Shown here piece after piece: positions 1-4,971 of a stretch of 5,655 nt of DNA. Both the position numbers and the translations under genes were made by a program. This DNA is from Undibacterium sp. (lineage in GTDB: Bacteria; Pseudomonadota; Gammaproteobacteria; Burkholderiales; Burkholderiaceae_D), in the NCBI GenBank assembly GCA_019752975.1, contig JAIELM010000153.1:1-5655 (forward strand), written 5' to 3'. The notes under the pieces are model-generated. The model did not search any database, was not told the DNA's origin, and was given only the letters and a program-made list of their open reading frames with translations. Numbering within the stretch: position 1 is the first letter of the stretch; every line of letters begins with the position of its first letter.

Positions 1-203
1 CTATCCCAAAAAATGATAAGTACGCCCAAGATGGCGAGGAGGATTGCGACGGCAGCAAAGAAAAGAGCGACCAGTGCCCACACGACAAAGGAAGAAAAAT
101 ACGCCAGCTCAAGCTCGAGTTCAAGTGCCGCGATCTCAAGTCGCGTCCTAAGTAAAGCAGCGAAGCCTGAGGCGCAACGGCGCAGTGTGTCGGTCAATGC
201 CAT
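1..203 (-). CDS. YqjE-like holin-superfamily inner-membrane protein, N-terminal part (runs off the left edge)
   Basis: The minus strand from the ATG at 201-203 stays open to the window edge, giving at least 67 residues starting MALTDTLRRCASGFAALLRT. Residues 1-35 form an amphipathic, glutamate- and leucine-rich helix (LEIAALELELELAYF). It is followed by a long hydrophobic segment, about residues 36-66, with a VVWALVALFFAAVAILLAIL core. This layout matches the phage-holin-3-6/YqjE family (DUF1469) of small inner-membrane proteins, which usually have two membrane helices in about 120-130 residues, so roughly half is visible. The start lies 2 nt after the stop of the DUF883 gene, so the two are almost certainly co-transcribed and perhaps translationally coupled. 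In enterobacteria yqjD and yqjE are also adjacent, which supports the call. The molecular function of the family is unknown, and the holin name reflects topology only. Confidence 0.8.
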   Translation of the reverse strand, partial: MALTDTLRRCASGFAALLRTRLEIAALELELELAYFSSFVVWALVALFFAAVAILLAILGVLIIFWD

Positions 204-205
204 GA

Positions 206-517
206 TTATCGATTGCGTGCGATGAGCAGACCCAAAATGACGCCGACACCCGCGGCGATGCCCGCGGTCTTCCAAGGATTTTCCTTCACAAATGAATCGC
301 TGGCCTGGATGGTCGATTTACTCTTTTGAACAAGCATATCTTCTATCCTTAGAAATTCTTCTTTTGCATTTTTCAGCGTGTTTTCCAAGGCTTGCTTTGC
401 GTTTTGAAACTCCTGATTCGTTTGATGTTCGGCATTGTTAAGTAAGGCTTCGCTCGCGCTAAGAACCTGCTGTAACTCTTGCTTTAAGTCGTTTTTGATT
501 TGTTCTGCGGTAGTCAT
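206..517 (-). CDS. DUF883 family (YqjD/ElaB-like) C-tail-anchored membrane protein
   Basis: This 103-residue protein begins MTTAEQIKNDLKQELQQVLS. I chose the ATG at 515-517, not a longer upstream start, because a strong GAGGAG ribosome binding site sits just before it and family members begin at this point. Residues 5-75 are a charged, heptad-like helix or coiled coil. Residues 78-103 (KENPWKTAGIAAGVGVILGL then LIARNR) are the family's hallmark: an ENPW turn, a glycine-rich membrane helix and a basic end. The E. coli homologues YqjD, ElaB and YgaM are inner-membrane proteins anchored by this C-terminal helix. YqjD binds ribosomes and is made in stationary phase under RpoS, but whether that holds here cannot be seen. 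The YqjE-like gene follows after 2 nt. Length and motifs look complete and undamaged. Confidence 0.88.
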   Translation of the reverse strand: MTTAEQIKNDLKQELQQVLSASEALLNNAEHQTNQEFQNAKQALENTLKNAKEEFLRIEDMLVQKSKSTIQASDSFVKENPWKTAGIAAGVGVILGLLIARNR

Positions 518-574
518 TTCTTTCTCCTCGAGTATTGGCGACAAGTACAGTCTAAAAGGAAAAAACAATTTGAC

Positions 575-590
575 TTTGCGCTGGCGCAAA
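575..590. promoter_or_regulatory. Perfect 16-bp dyad, candidate operator
   Basis: TTTGCGC and GCGCAAA are perfect reverse complements separated by TG. The 2-base gap is too short for an RNA hairpin loop but typical of a site for a dimeric DNA-binding protein. It lies about 60 bp upstream of the DUF883 start codon and just downstream of the weak promoter proposed for that gene, where a repressor could act. The binding protein is unknown. Confidence 0.35.
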
Positions 591-861
591 ACCGCGCTAG
601 ATTTAATGGTGTTACTGCGAACGGTCAAGTCTTAACATGCAGCATTTTCGTTCGATATGCGCTATCGCAGAATTTGATCACACACTTAGTAAAACTTGCC
701 CCTAAATTATATTATTAAGAGGCAATTTATTACTGCATACACAATTCAAAAAAATACCTTTGCCTTAAAATTTTATGCAATAATCATTCAATAGAATCAT
801 ATCTATCGATACGACGAGGACACGCAGCTCCTTGCAGCTACCGATCACTTAGAAAAATAAT

Positions 862-868
862 GGTGGAG
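862..868 (+). promoter_or_regulatory. Ribosome binding site of the FHA gene
   Basis: GGTGGAG lies 4 nt before the ATG at 873. The spacing is short but usable. It supports this ATG because no better-placed start with a ribosome binding site is seen further upstream. Confidence 0.5.
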
Positions 869-872
869 AAAA

Positions 873-1823
873 ATGGCACTTTTGCGGAATGCAAACAGTT
901 TACTTCGATTACATAGTATGCACGTCTTCGGACGCAATGGGGCCAAAGTCGATACTCTTCTTCTTAATGCAGATGCATCGCAAATTCACATGGTCATCGC
1001 TTGGAACGGGCAGCAATGGCACATTTGTGACCATAGTCGCAACGGCACATTTATAGATGGCAAAGCGCTAGTAGCAAATGTCAAAATTGCGCTACAGGTC
1101 GGGCAAAAAATTCAATGTGCATACGGCGGCGAATCGATTTGGGAAGTGCTAGACCTTAAGCCACCGTGCGCCATGTTAATGCCCATGAATGTCGATACGC
1201 CTGCTATCGAATTAAAAACATTTCACTTCATTCCCAACGAAACAAACGCATTGGCAACAGTCTACTTATCGGAAAATGAACAATGGATATGGGATAGCGC
1301 GACCGAGACACGTATCTTAAATGATAGCGACATCGTCCAAGCTGGAACGCAAGTTTGGCAATGTGCAATGGCGCATGATGTCGAGCAAACAGTCGATATC
1401 CGTACCCTAGAAAAACAACCCCTGCCTAGTACTGTAATTTTCGACTTTCTAGTGAGCCAAAACGAGGAACACATCTATCTCACTTTAGACATTGCTGGTG
1501 GGCGCATCGACCTCGGTGAGCGTACCCATCACTACAGTTTACTAACCTTAGCACGACGTCGCTTTGAAGATTTTAGGCGTGGGCTCGATGAGTTTTCACA
1601 AGGATGGTTGCCAGTCGAAGACCTGGCAAAAATGCTGGGGATGGAACAGACCCATGTAAACACGCAATTATTTCGAGCGCGCACGCAAATCGTGCGTGGC
1701 ACGCAAGGTAAGTTGCATTTACCAGATGCCATTGAAAGACGGCGTGGCGAGGTTAGATTTAGTGCTTGCCCATTTCGAATAATGCGTGGCAAACAATTGG
1801 AAGCCAGTTTTGAGGGTTACTAA
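873..1823 (+). CDS. FHA-domain protein with C-terminal winged-helix-like domain
   Basis: This intact 316-residue protein has no signal peptide or membrane helix and should be cytoplasmic. Residues 15-95 form an FHA domain, a phosphothreonine-peptide binder: G20-R21, S36, H39 and the S55-R56-N57-G58-T59-F60 loop followed by IDG occupy the expected places. Residues 110-170 repeat a similar plan in weaker form (W138-I-W-D141, then DSDIVQAG, then VWQC) and may be a degenerate second FHA-like fold. Residues 219-305 read as a winged-helix, response-regulator-type DNA-binding domain: LLTLARRRFEDF, GWLPVEDLAKMLGM, an RAR-containing helix, then IERRRGEVRF and FRIMRG as the wing. Proteins of this kind often sit beside a Ser/Thr kinase whose phosphorylated sites they recognise. 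The gene downstream is the start of such a kinase, but it is broken off. The FHA assignment is firm. The wing-helix role, DNA binding or protein contact, is inferred. Confidence 0.85.
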   Translation: MALLRNANSLLRLHSMHVFGRNGAKVDTLLLNADASQIHMVIAWNGQQWHICDHSRNGTFIDGKALVANVKIALQVGQKIQCAYGGESIWEVLDLKPPCAMLMPMNVDTPAIELKTFHFIPNETNALATVYLSENEQWIWDSATETRILNDSDIVQAGTQVWQCAMAHDVEQTVDIRTLEKQPLPSTVIFDFLVSQNEEHIYLTLDIAGGRIDLGERTHHYSLLTLARRRFEDFRRGLDEFSQGWLPVEDLAKMLGMEQTHVNTQLFRARTQIVRGTQGKLHLPDAIERRRGEVRFSACPFRIMRGKQLEASFEGY

Positions 1824-1879
1824 CTATCTTTTTACACCCGCTTTTTTCCACTGCATAGCTTCATTAACTCTCACAATCA

Positions 1880-1893
1880 CGCGCTCTAGCGCG
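1880..1893. repeat. 14-bp perfect dyad between the FHA gene and the kinase remnant
   Basis: CGCGCT and AGCGCG are perfect reverse complements separated by CT. The gap is too short for a stable hairpin loop and no T-run follows, so a terminator is unlikely. A protein-binding site controlling the kinase gene, or chance, are the alternatives. Confidence 0.25.
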
Positions 1894-1935
1894 CTATCTG
1901 ACTAGATTTTTCAAAGCAAGAAAACCAAAATCAAC

Positions 1936-2181
1936 ATGAGCACCAGCACGCTTTCCAACAAGAACTTAGCCATCGAATCCAGCACCTTAAAACAATACGA
2001 AATTCGTGCTGTGTTAGGTGAAGGAGGCTTTAGTCAAGTCTACGCCACGTGGGATCAGCAATTCTCAAGTCAAGAGTTAAACTGCAGAGGTGCCGATCAC
2101 CAGCGTTCCGCGCACGTTGGTTCAGGGGCTCTGAATTTTATTTTCGGAATAGCGCAATCAGGGCTTGTAAACTTTTGGTAA
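1936..2181 (+). pseudogene. Ser/Thr protein kinase, N-terminal remnant (kinase homology ends near 2064)
   Basis: The open frame gives 81 residues, but only the first ~43 resemble a kinase. YEIRAVLGEGGFSQVYATWD at residues 21-40 is subdomain I of a Hanks-type (PknB-like) kinase, with the ATP-gripping glycine loop G-E-G-G-F-S-Q-V. The catalytic lysine, HRD and DFG motifs that should follow are absent. After QQF at residues 41-43 the sequence turns into an unrelated tail (SSQELNCRGADHQRS) until the stop at 2179-2181, so a junction lies near 2065. Intact relatives would be at least about 280 residues. The fragment cannot be an active kinase. It starts 112 nt after the FHA gene in the same direction, as expected for a former FHA/kinase operon. 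No strong ribosome binding site precedes the ATG. Confidence 0.75.
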
Positions 2182-2261
2182 TGATATTAACTTTCCACGA
2201 ATTCATTTTCATGTATTCGGAGCGTTACCATCAATCTCAAGAGAATGTTGAAGTGAATTGC
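2065..2261. other. Unassigned DNA between the kinase junction and the IS66 remnant
   Basis: About 200 bp separate the end of kinase homology from the start of IS66 transposase homology. I found no convincing protein similarity in any frame and no IS66 left-end repeat. The base composition is mixed, with an AT-rich stretch at about 2136-2230. It is probably debris from one or more insertions and deletions that removed both the rest of the kinase and the front of the IS. Confidence 0.4.
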
Positions 2262-2585
2262 TGACCGGGCAGCGCTTTGGCGCATCTCAAAAAATACTCA
2301 AGCAGACTCACAAGTTACACCGAACGCGGCGATCTGCCGATTGATAATAATCGCGGCGAGAACGCGATCCAACCCTTCGTCATTGGGGGTAAAGGCTGGC
2401 TCTTTAGCGACAGCCCAGCCGGCACTCACGCCAGCACCGTCCTCTATTCGCTCATGCAGACGGCCAAAGCCAATAGCTTAGAACCTTACGCCTGGCTCTG
2501 CAAAGTCCTGCACATCCTACCTACCGCAAAGGCGCTCGAAGAGATCGATCTGCTGCCACCTTGGACTTTGCCAGCCGCTAATTAA
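2262..2585 (+). pseudogene. IS66-family transposase (TnpC), C-terminal remnant
   Basis: About 105 codons of the C-terminal end of an IS66 transposase remain, out of the roughly 500 of a complete protein. The signature IDNNRGENAIQPFVIGGKGW is clear. The E in RGEN is the third acidic residue of the DDE catalytic triad, and the earlier two lie in the lost part. SDSPAGTHAS, LYSLMQTAKANSLEPYAWL and a final LLPPWTL follow as usual. Homology can be read back to about 2265 (P-G-S-A-L-A-H-L-K-K), directly after an in-frame TGA at 2262-2264, so the break is there. A TTG at 2277 opens the frame formally but is not a real start. The fragment cannot transpose. It lies in the same orientation as the broken kinase. 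Confidence 0.85.
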
Positions 2586-2607
2586 ATCAGATGTGCTAGC
2601 TTGCATA

Positions 2608-2631
2608 GGGTGGAGTTTGTGTAGCGCTTAA
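2608..2631 (+). repeat. Probable right terminal inverted repeat of the IS66 remnant
   Basis: GGGTGGAGTTTGTGTAGCGC followed by TTA closely resembles the right ends of IS66 elements, which usually finish in a GCGCTTAC-like sequence a few dozen bases after the transposase stop. Here the stop is at 2583-2585 and the repeat ends about 45 bp later. The last base differs from the usual C. No matching left end is present in the window, so the call rests on resemblance and position. Confidence 0.45.
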
Positions 2632-2648
2632 GTCCAAATTGGATTTTT

Positions 2649-2756
2649 TCAGCCACGTTGGGCTCGGACTTCATGGTAAGCATGTTCTGGTTTTCGCTTT
2701 TTCAAATCACACGAGCGATGCACCTCCTTATGTCGGCGCATCCTATCGGAGTACAT
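2649..2756 (-). CDS. Possible 35-residue basic small protein downstream of the chitinase gene
   Basis: An ATG at 2754-2756 opens 35 codons beginning MYSDRMRRHKEVHRSCDLKK and ending at a TGA at 2649-2651. An AAGGA sequence lies 4 nt before the ATG, and the start is 19 nt after the chitinase stop, so it could be a co-transcribed small gene. The product would be extremely basic, with about 15 Lys, Arg or His. It resembles nothing I recognise. It could equally be a scrap of a mobile element or chance, since it lies close to the IS66 end. Confidence 0.2.
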   Translation of the reverse strand: MYSDRMRRHKEVHRSCDLKKRKPEHAYHEVRAQRG

Positions 2757-2775
2757 TATTTCCTTGACTGGTGTG

Positions 2776-4056
2776 TTATCCAAAAACAGGGTTGATCTGC
2801 GCCAACACCCAAGTGAAGCCGCCACCCGCGAGGTTCACATATTCGGTTTGCCCGCTGAAGGCAATAATGGTTTTCCCTTCGGGTGCTGTAACCTGATGCA
2901 TTTGCGGGTTGGATACTGAAGGGTTTACTACAGCCGGATAGCTGATGCCGTTAATGGAGATCTGCGCAATAACCGGCTGTCCGTACCAAGCGCCGGTAAC
3001 GTAGCTGAAAGCCGTGAGGCCATTTGTGAGGTTAATAGGATTGTTCTCATTACCACCATCGCCGCCGTGTTGCAATAGCTGCACCACATACGAGCCATCG
3101 CTGCTGGCATTGGTACATTGGATGGCATCCACGACATCGCCACTGCGGATAACGATACTTTGGACAAGCGTGGCCGTGGTTTGTACATTTAGGATGGCAC
3201 CATCGTCGAATCCAACCACATACGGTTGACCAGACATGTATTGTCGGAGCAATAGTTGCTGACTTTGCTCGAAAGGCCAGTTGGAAGAATCAAGCCTCCA
3301 ACTGATCATGGATCGGTAGGGGTAATTCTGCCCCTTGTACTGTATCCCAGCCGCGTATTGCTGATAGGCATCAAGCGCAGTTACGCCACTTTCAAAATAG
3401 GCTCCGAATCCCAACAGATCCGCATTAATGCCATGCGCAATAAATACGCCAGGATCGCTAACCCAGTAACTTTGCAAATTAACTACATCCACATTGGCAT
3501 TCACTGCACTCGCATCCAAGTTCTTGATTGCCTGTGAGCCCTGGTTCGAACTGGGTGAAACGGCCAGATAATACGTCTCTCCGAAAGCCCCGCCCATTGC
3601 GTTGAGCCAAGCGGCACATTGTTCCTGAGTGAGATTACTGGTAGGACTTTCCCAGTCAATGTCGAAACCATTTAGACCATTACTGGCCAGAAAGCTGGCT
3701 ATATTGGTCACAAAAATGGTCAACAAAGAGGAGTTGCTGATGATCGTTTTCAGATCGGCGGTGATTTGATCGGTATAGGCCAGCAAAGCAAACACGATGA
3801 TGTCTGGGTTTTGTGCACGTGCATCTGCCACCTGTTGAGCGAGATACGTGTTACTGGTACTCAGGGTAGGGCTGGTAGGGTTGCTCATATCCACACCAAA
3901 CCAGCCGATGCTGAGGTAATCGAGGGTACCGTAAATACCGTTGAGCTTAATGGAACTGAAATTGCTGTTGGGTGAGCTGTAGGTAGCTCCTGTAGGGTGC
4001 AATTCATTAGTCAGCCAAGCACCAATGGCACCGTTAAAGTTAGTTCTTTTTTTCAT
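2776..4056 (-). CDS. GH18 chitinase-like protein with C-terminal jacalin-like lectin domain
   Basis: This intact 426-residue protein has two domains. Residues about 8-285 form a glycoside hydrolase family 18 barrel. LNGFDIDWESP at residues 128-138 is the catalytic strand-4 motif, with E136 as the acid/base and D134 assisting the substrate acetamido group. VVNLQSYW at 191-198 fits strand 6, with Y197, and MISWRL at 250-255 fits strand 8, with W253 lining the sugar-binding floor. Residues about 295-426 look like a jacalin-type beta-prism lectin: IVIRSGDVVDAIQ, HGGDGG at 330-335, LTNGLTAFSYVTGAWYGQPV, then IIAFSGQ near the end. The expected activity is cleavage of beta-1,4-GlcNAc polymers, with the lectin docking on a glycan. 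The first residue of the usual DxxDxDxE is N129. No signal peptide is visible. AAGGA lies 7 nt before the ATG, and an in-frame TGA at 4081-4083 excludes a longer N-terminus. No substrate can be read from sequence. Confidence 0.85.
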   Translation of the reverse strand: MKKRTNFNGAIGAWLTNELHPTGATYSSPNSNFSSIKLNGIYGTLDYLSIGWFGVDMSNPTSPTLSTSNTYLAQQVADARAQNPDIIVFALLAYTDQITADLKTIISNSSLLTIFVTNIASFLASNGLNGFDIDWESPTSNLTQEQCAAWLNAMGGAFGETYYLAVSPSSNQGSQAIKNLDASAVNANVDVVNLQSYWVSDPGVFIAHGINADLLGFGAYFESGVTALDAYQQYAAGIQYKGQNYPYRSMISWRLDSSNWPFEQSQQLLLRQYMSGQPYVVGFDDGAILNVQTTATLVQSIVIRSGDVVDAIQCTNASSDGSYVVQLLQHGGDGGNENNPINLTNGLTAFSYVTGAWYGQPVIAQISINGISYPAVVNPSVSNPQMHQVTAPEGKTIIAFSGQTEYVNLAGGGFTWVLAQINPVFG

Positions 4057-4063
4057 TGTAGTG

Positions 4064-4068
4064 TCCTT
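4064..4068 (-). promoter_or_regulatory. Ribosome binding site that fixes the chitinase start
   Basis: AAGGA on the minus strand stands 7 nt before the ATG at 4054-4056, an ideal spacing. Only 8 sense codons separate this ATG from an in-frame TGA at 4081-4083, so the N-terminus MKKRTNFNGAIGAW is secure. Confidence 0.7.
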
Positions 4069-4199
4069 TAGGATTTCAAATCAGGAGTTGAACGAAGTCG
4101 CTACTCGCCAGGAATGCGATTCAGGCTGAAGAACAAAAATTTATTAACTCATTTCGGCTCTTCTCACCACGCCATAATTCATCACCGCTATTTGCCGCG

Positions 4200-4262
4200 T
4201 TAAATCAAATATGCGTCCACGTAGGGAGCAAGGCCTTGAATAAAATCACCTAGATCAAACAC
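4200..4262 (-). CDS. Possible 20-residue leader peptide or small protein
   Basis: A GTG at 4260-4262 opens 20 codons ending in TAA at 4200-4202. A near-perfect GGAGGG (complement of 4269-4274) sits 6 nt before it. The predicted peptide starts MFDLGDFIQGLAPYV and ends DAYLI, short, acidic and with an amphipathic helical pattern. It lies 143 nt upstream of the chitinase start in the same direction, so it could be a leader peptide or an unrelated small protein. I recognise no family. Such short frames arise by chance, so the ribosome binding site is the main support. Confidence 0.3.
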   Translation of the reverse strand: MFDLGDFIQGLAPYVDAYLI

Positions 4263-4284
4263 AGTGCACCCTCCATGTGTAATG

Positions 4285-4290
4285 ACTATA
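4285..4290 (-). promoter_or_regulatory. Candidate -10 box for the chitinase leader
   Basis: TATAGT on the minus strand matches five of six consensus bases and lies about 22 nt before the small ORF's start codon. No recognisable -35 hexamer lies 16-18 bp upstream; that space holds the 7-bp-arm hairpin. The promoter, if real, may need an activator. Confidence 0.3.
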
Positions 4291-4313
4291 TCGAGTTACC
4301 ACGAGAAACTCGA
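4291..4313. repeat. Inverted repeat, 7-bp arms, upstream of the chitinase
   Basis: TCGAGTT (4291-4297) and AACTCGA (4307-4313) are perfect reverse complements around a 9-base loop. The repeat abuts the candidate -10 box and covers the place where a -35 box would lie, so it may be an operator half-site pair. No T-run follows, so it is not an obvious terminator. Confidence 0.35.
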
Positions 4314-4319
4314 ATACAA

Positions 4320-4349
4320 GCTATAACAGGCAATAACACGCAATAACAG
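4320..4349. repeat. Three tandem 10-bp repeats upstream of the chitinase
   Basis: The units GCTATAACAG, GCAATAACAC and GCAATAACAG follow one another without gaps. The period of 10 bp is close to one helical turn, so all copies face the same side of the DNA, as in arrays bound by a cooperative regulator. They lie about 30-60 bp upstream of the candidate -10 box. Confidence 0.45.
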
Positions 4350-4429
4350 CTAATGGAATCGCTAAAATACGACGGCGGCTGCGAAAAAAATTAAGAGAGT
4401 ACAGGTTGACTGAACCAAAACCGTGGGAC

Positions 4430-4465
4430 GAGCAGAGCGCAACCGTTCGCTTAAGCTCTCTCCTC
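4430..4465 (-). ncRNA. Group II intron domain VI-like hairpin
   Basis: On the minus strand GAG-AGAGC pairs with GCTCT-CTC, leaving one unpaired G on the 3' strand where an unpaired branch-point A would be expected. The hairpin follows domain V directly and precedes the putative intron end. If the pairing is right, the copy could not branch normally, in keeping with its general decay. The folding was done by eye. Confidence 0.4.
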
Positions 4466-4498
4466 AAACCTTGCATGCGCTACTAACCCACGCGGCTT
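4466..4498 (-). ncRNA. Group II intron domain V (degenerate)
   Basis: On the minus strand AAGCC (4498-4494) pairs with GGTTT (4470-4466), and GCGTG pairs with CATGC inside, with an AA bulge on the 3' strand and an apical region GGTTAGTAGCG. The 33-nt size is close to the standard 34 nt. The AGC catalytic triad is present at the base of the stem. Domain V is the catalytic core of the ribozyme. The position directly after the maturase C-terminus strongly supports the identification. Confidence 0.6.
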
Positions 4499-4708
4499 TC
4501 CGATGTTGTTCGTGCCTAAACGCGCCGATCTCCAGCCTTCTGTTGTTGGGACTTTGCTTTGTATACGCCATAACGCTGATACAGTTGTTGACTTGAAAGG
4601 CGTCCCTGATCGATACCTCGGTCTATTAGCGTATGCCTTTTTATTCGGTGAATTTGCAGGCGCTCTTCTGCATACGTTCTTACCTTGCTTAAGACAAGGC
4701 TAGAGTTT

Positions 4709-4734
4709 TAGGGCTTACGTAAAATTGCGCTGCC
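4709..4734 (+). repeat. Solitary MITE terminus embedded in the maturase remnant
   Basis: TAGGGCTTACGTAAAATTGC followed by GCTG matches the right end of the MITE at 4972-5075, read inward on the opposite strand (TAGGACTTACTCAAAATTAC then GCTG), at 20 of 24 positions. It falls exactly where the maturase protein should read about eight residues of the W-A-x-Y-F-H-Y-R type, and yields SAILRKP-stop instead. Flanking maturase sequence on both sides remains in frame. No second terminus is seen nearby, so it is a relic and not a whole element. Confidence 0.5.
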
Positions 4735-4971
4735 ACACAGGCGAGCGTTTATACCGCCAACTATATCTTGCAGCGGTATCGGGGTAGGATTTCTGGTCGT
4801 CAATTGCTTGATGCGTTCTTTGACTTACACAGGGGATTTAGGTGGCGGACTAACATGTGCGTATCGCTTGACGGGCTTTCCTCACTTGCTCACGCTGATT
4901 TCAAATCCTAATAAATTGAAGCTATCTTGCCGTGCATCGGCAATGTCGGTTTGATTCTCATTTTATGTAAG

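Larger units (their letters stand above)
518..872. promoter_or_regulatory. Divergent intergenic region between the DUF883 gene and the FHA gene
   Basis: These 355 bp separate two genes that face away from each other, so both promoters should lie here. The part from about 690 to 800 is very AT-rich. For the minus-strand gene a weak promoter is possible: TTGACC (complement of 623-628), a 16-bp gap, then TTAAAT (complement of 601-606). For the plus-strand gene the best -10 box is TAGAAT at 792-797, but no good -35 box stands at the right distance. A perfect dyad lies at 575-590. I see no coding sequence here: the open frames that cross it are extensions or shadows of the DUF883 gene. Confidence 0.45.
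4057..4422 (-). promoter_or_regulatory. Upstream region of the chitinase gene
   Basis: These 366 bp lie between the chitinase start and the 3' end of the decayed group II intron. Read on the minus strand they contain, in order: three 10-bp tandem repeats (4349-4320), a hairpin (4313-4291), a candidate -10 box TATAGT (4290-4285) with no good -35 box, a GGAGGG ribosome binding site with a 20-codon ORF (4262-4200), and about 140 nt of leader without other signals. If the -10 box is right, the chitinase mRNA has a 5' leader of about 220 nt. An activator that binds the upstream repeats would fit the missing -35 box, but this is inference. Confidence 0.35.

Noticed and set aside
13..225. Plus-strand 70-codon frame rich in Ser, Ala and Lys
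   Set aside because: It is the antisense shadow of the YqjE-like gene, whose membrane-protein pattern on the minus strand is clear.
2049..2264. 71-codon plus frame across the kinase/IS66 gap
   Set aside because: It begins inside the kinase fragment in another frame and spans a junction. No protein similarity or ribosome binding site is seen.
4503..4703. Plus-strand open frame of 66 codons (MLFVPKRADLQPSVVGTLLC...)
   Set aside because: It is antisense to the maturase C-terminus, which has clear homology on the minus strand (KVRTYAEERL, LYQRYGVYK, VPTTEGWRSA). No ribosome binding site or family supports the plus frame.
4683..4710. CCTTG...CAAGG hairpin followed by GTTTTA as an intrinsic terminator
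   Set aside because: The stem is only 5 bp and the sequence codes for maturase residues on the minus strand, so it is better explained as part of the intron gene.
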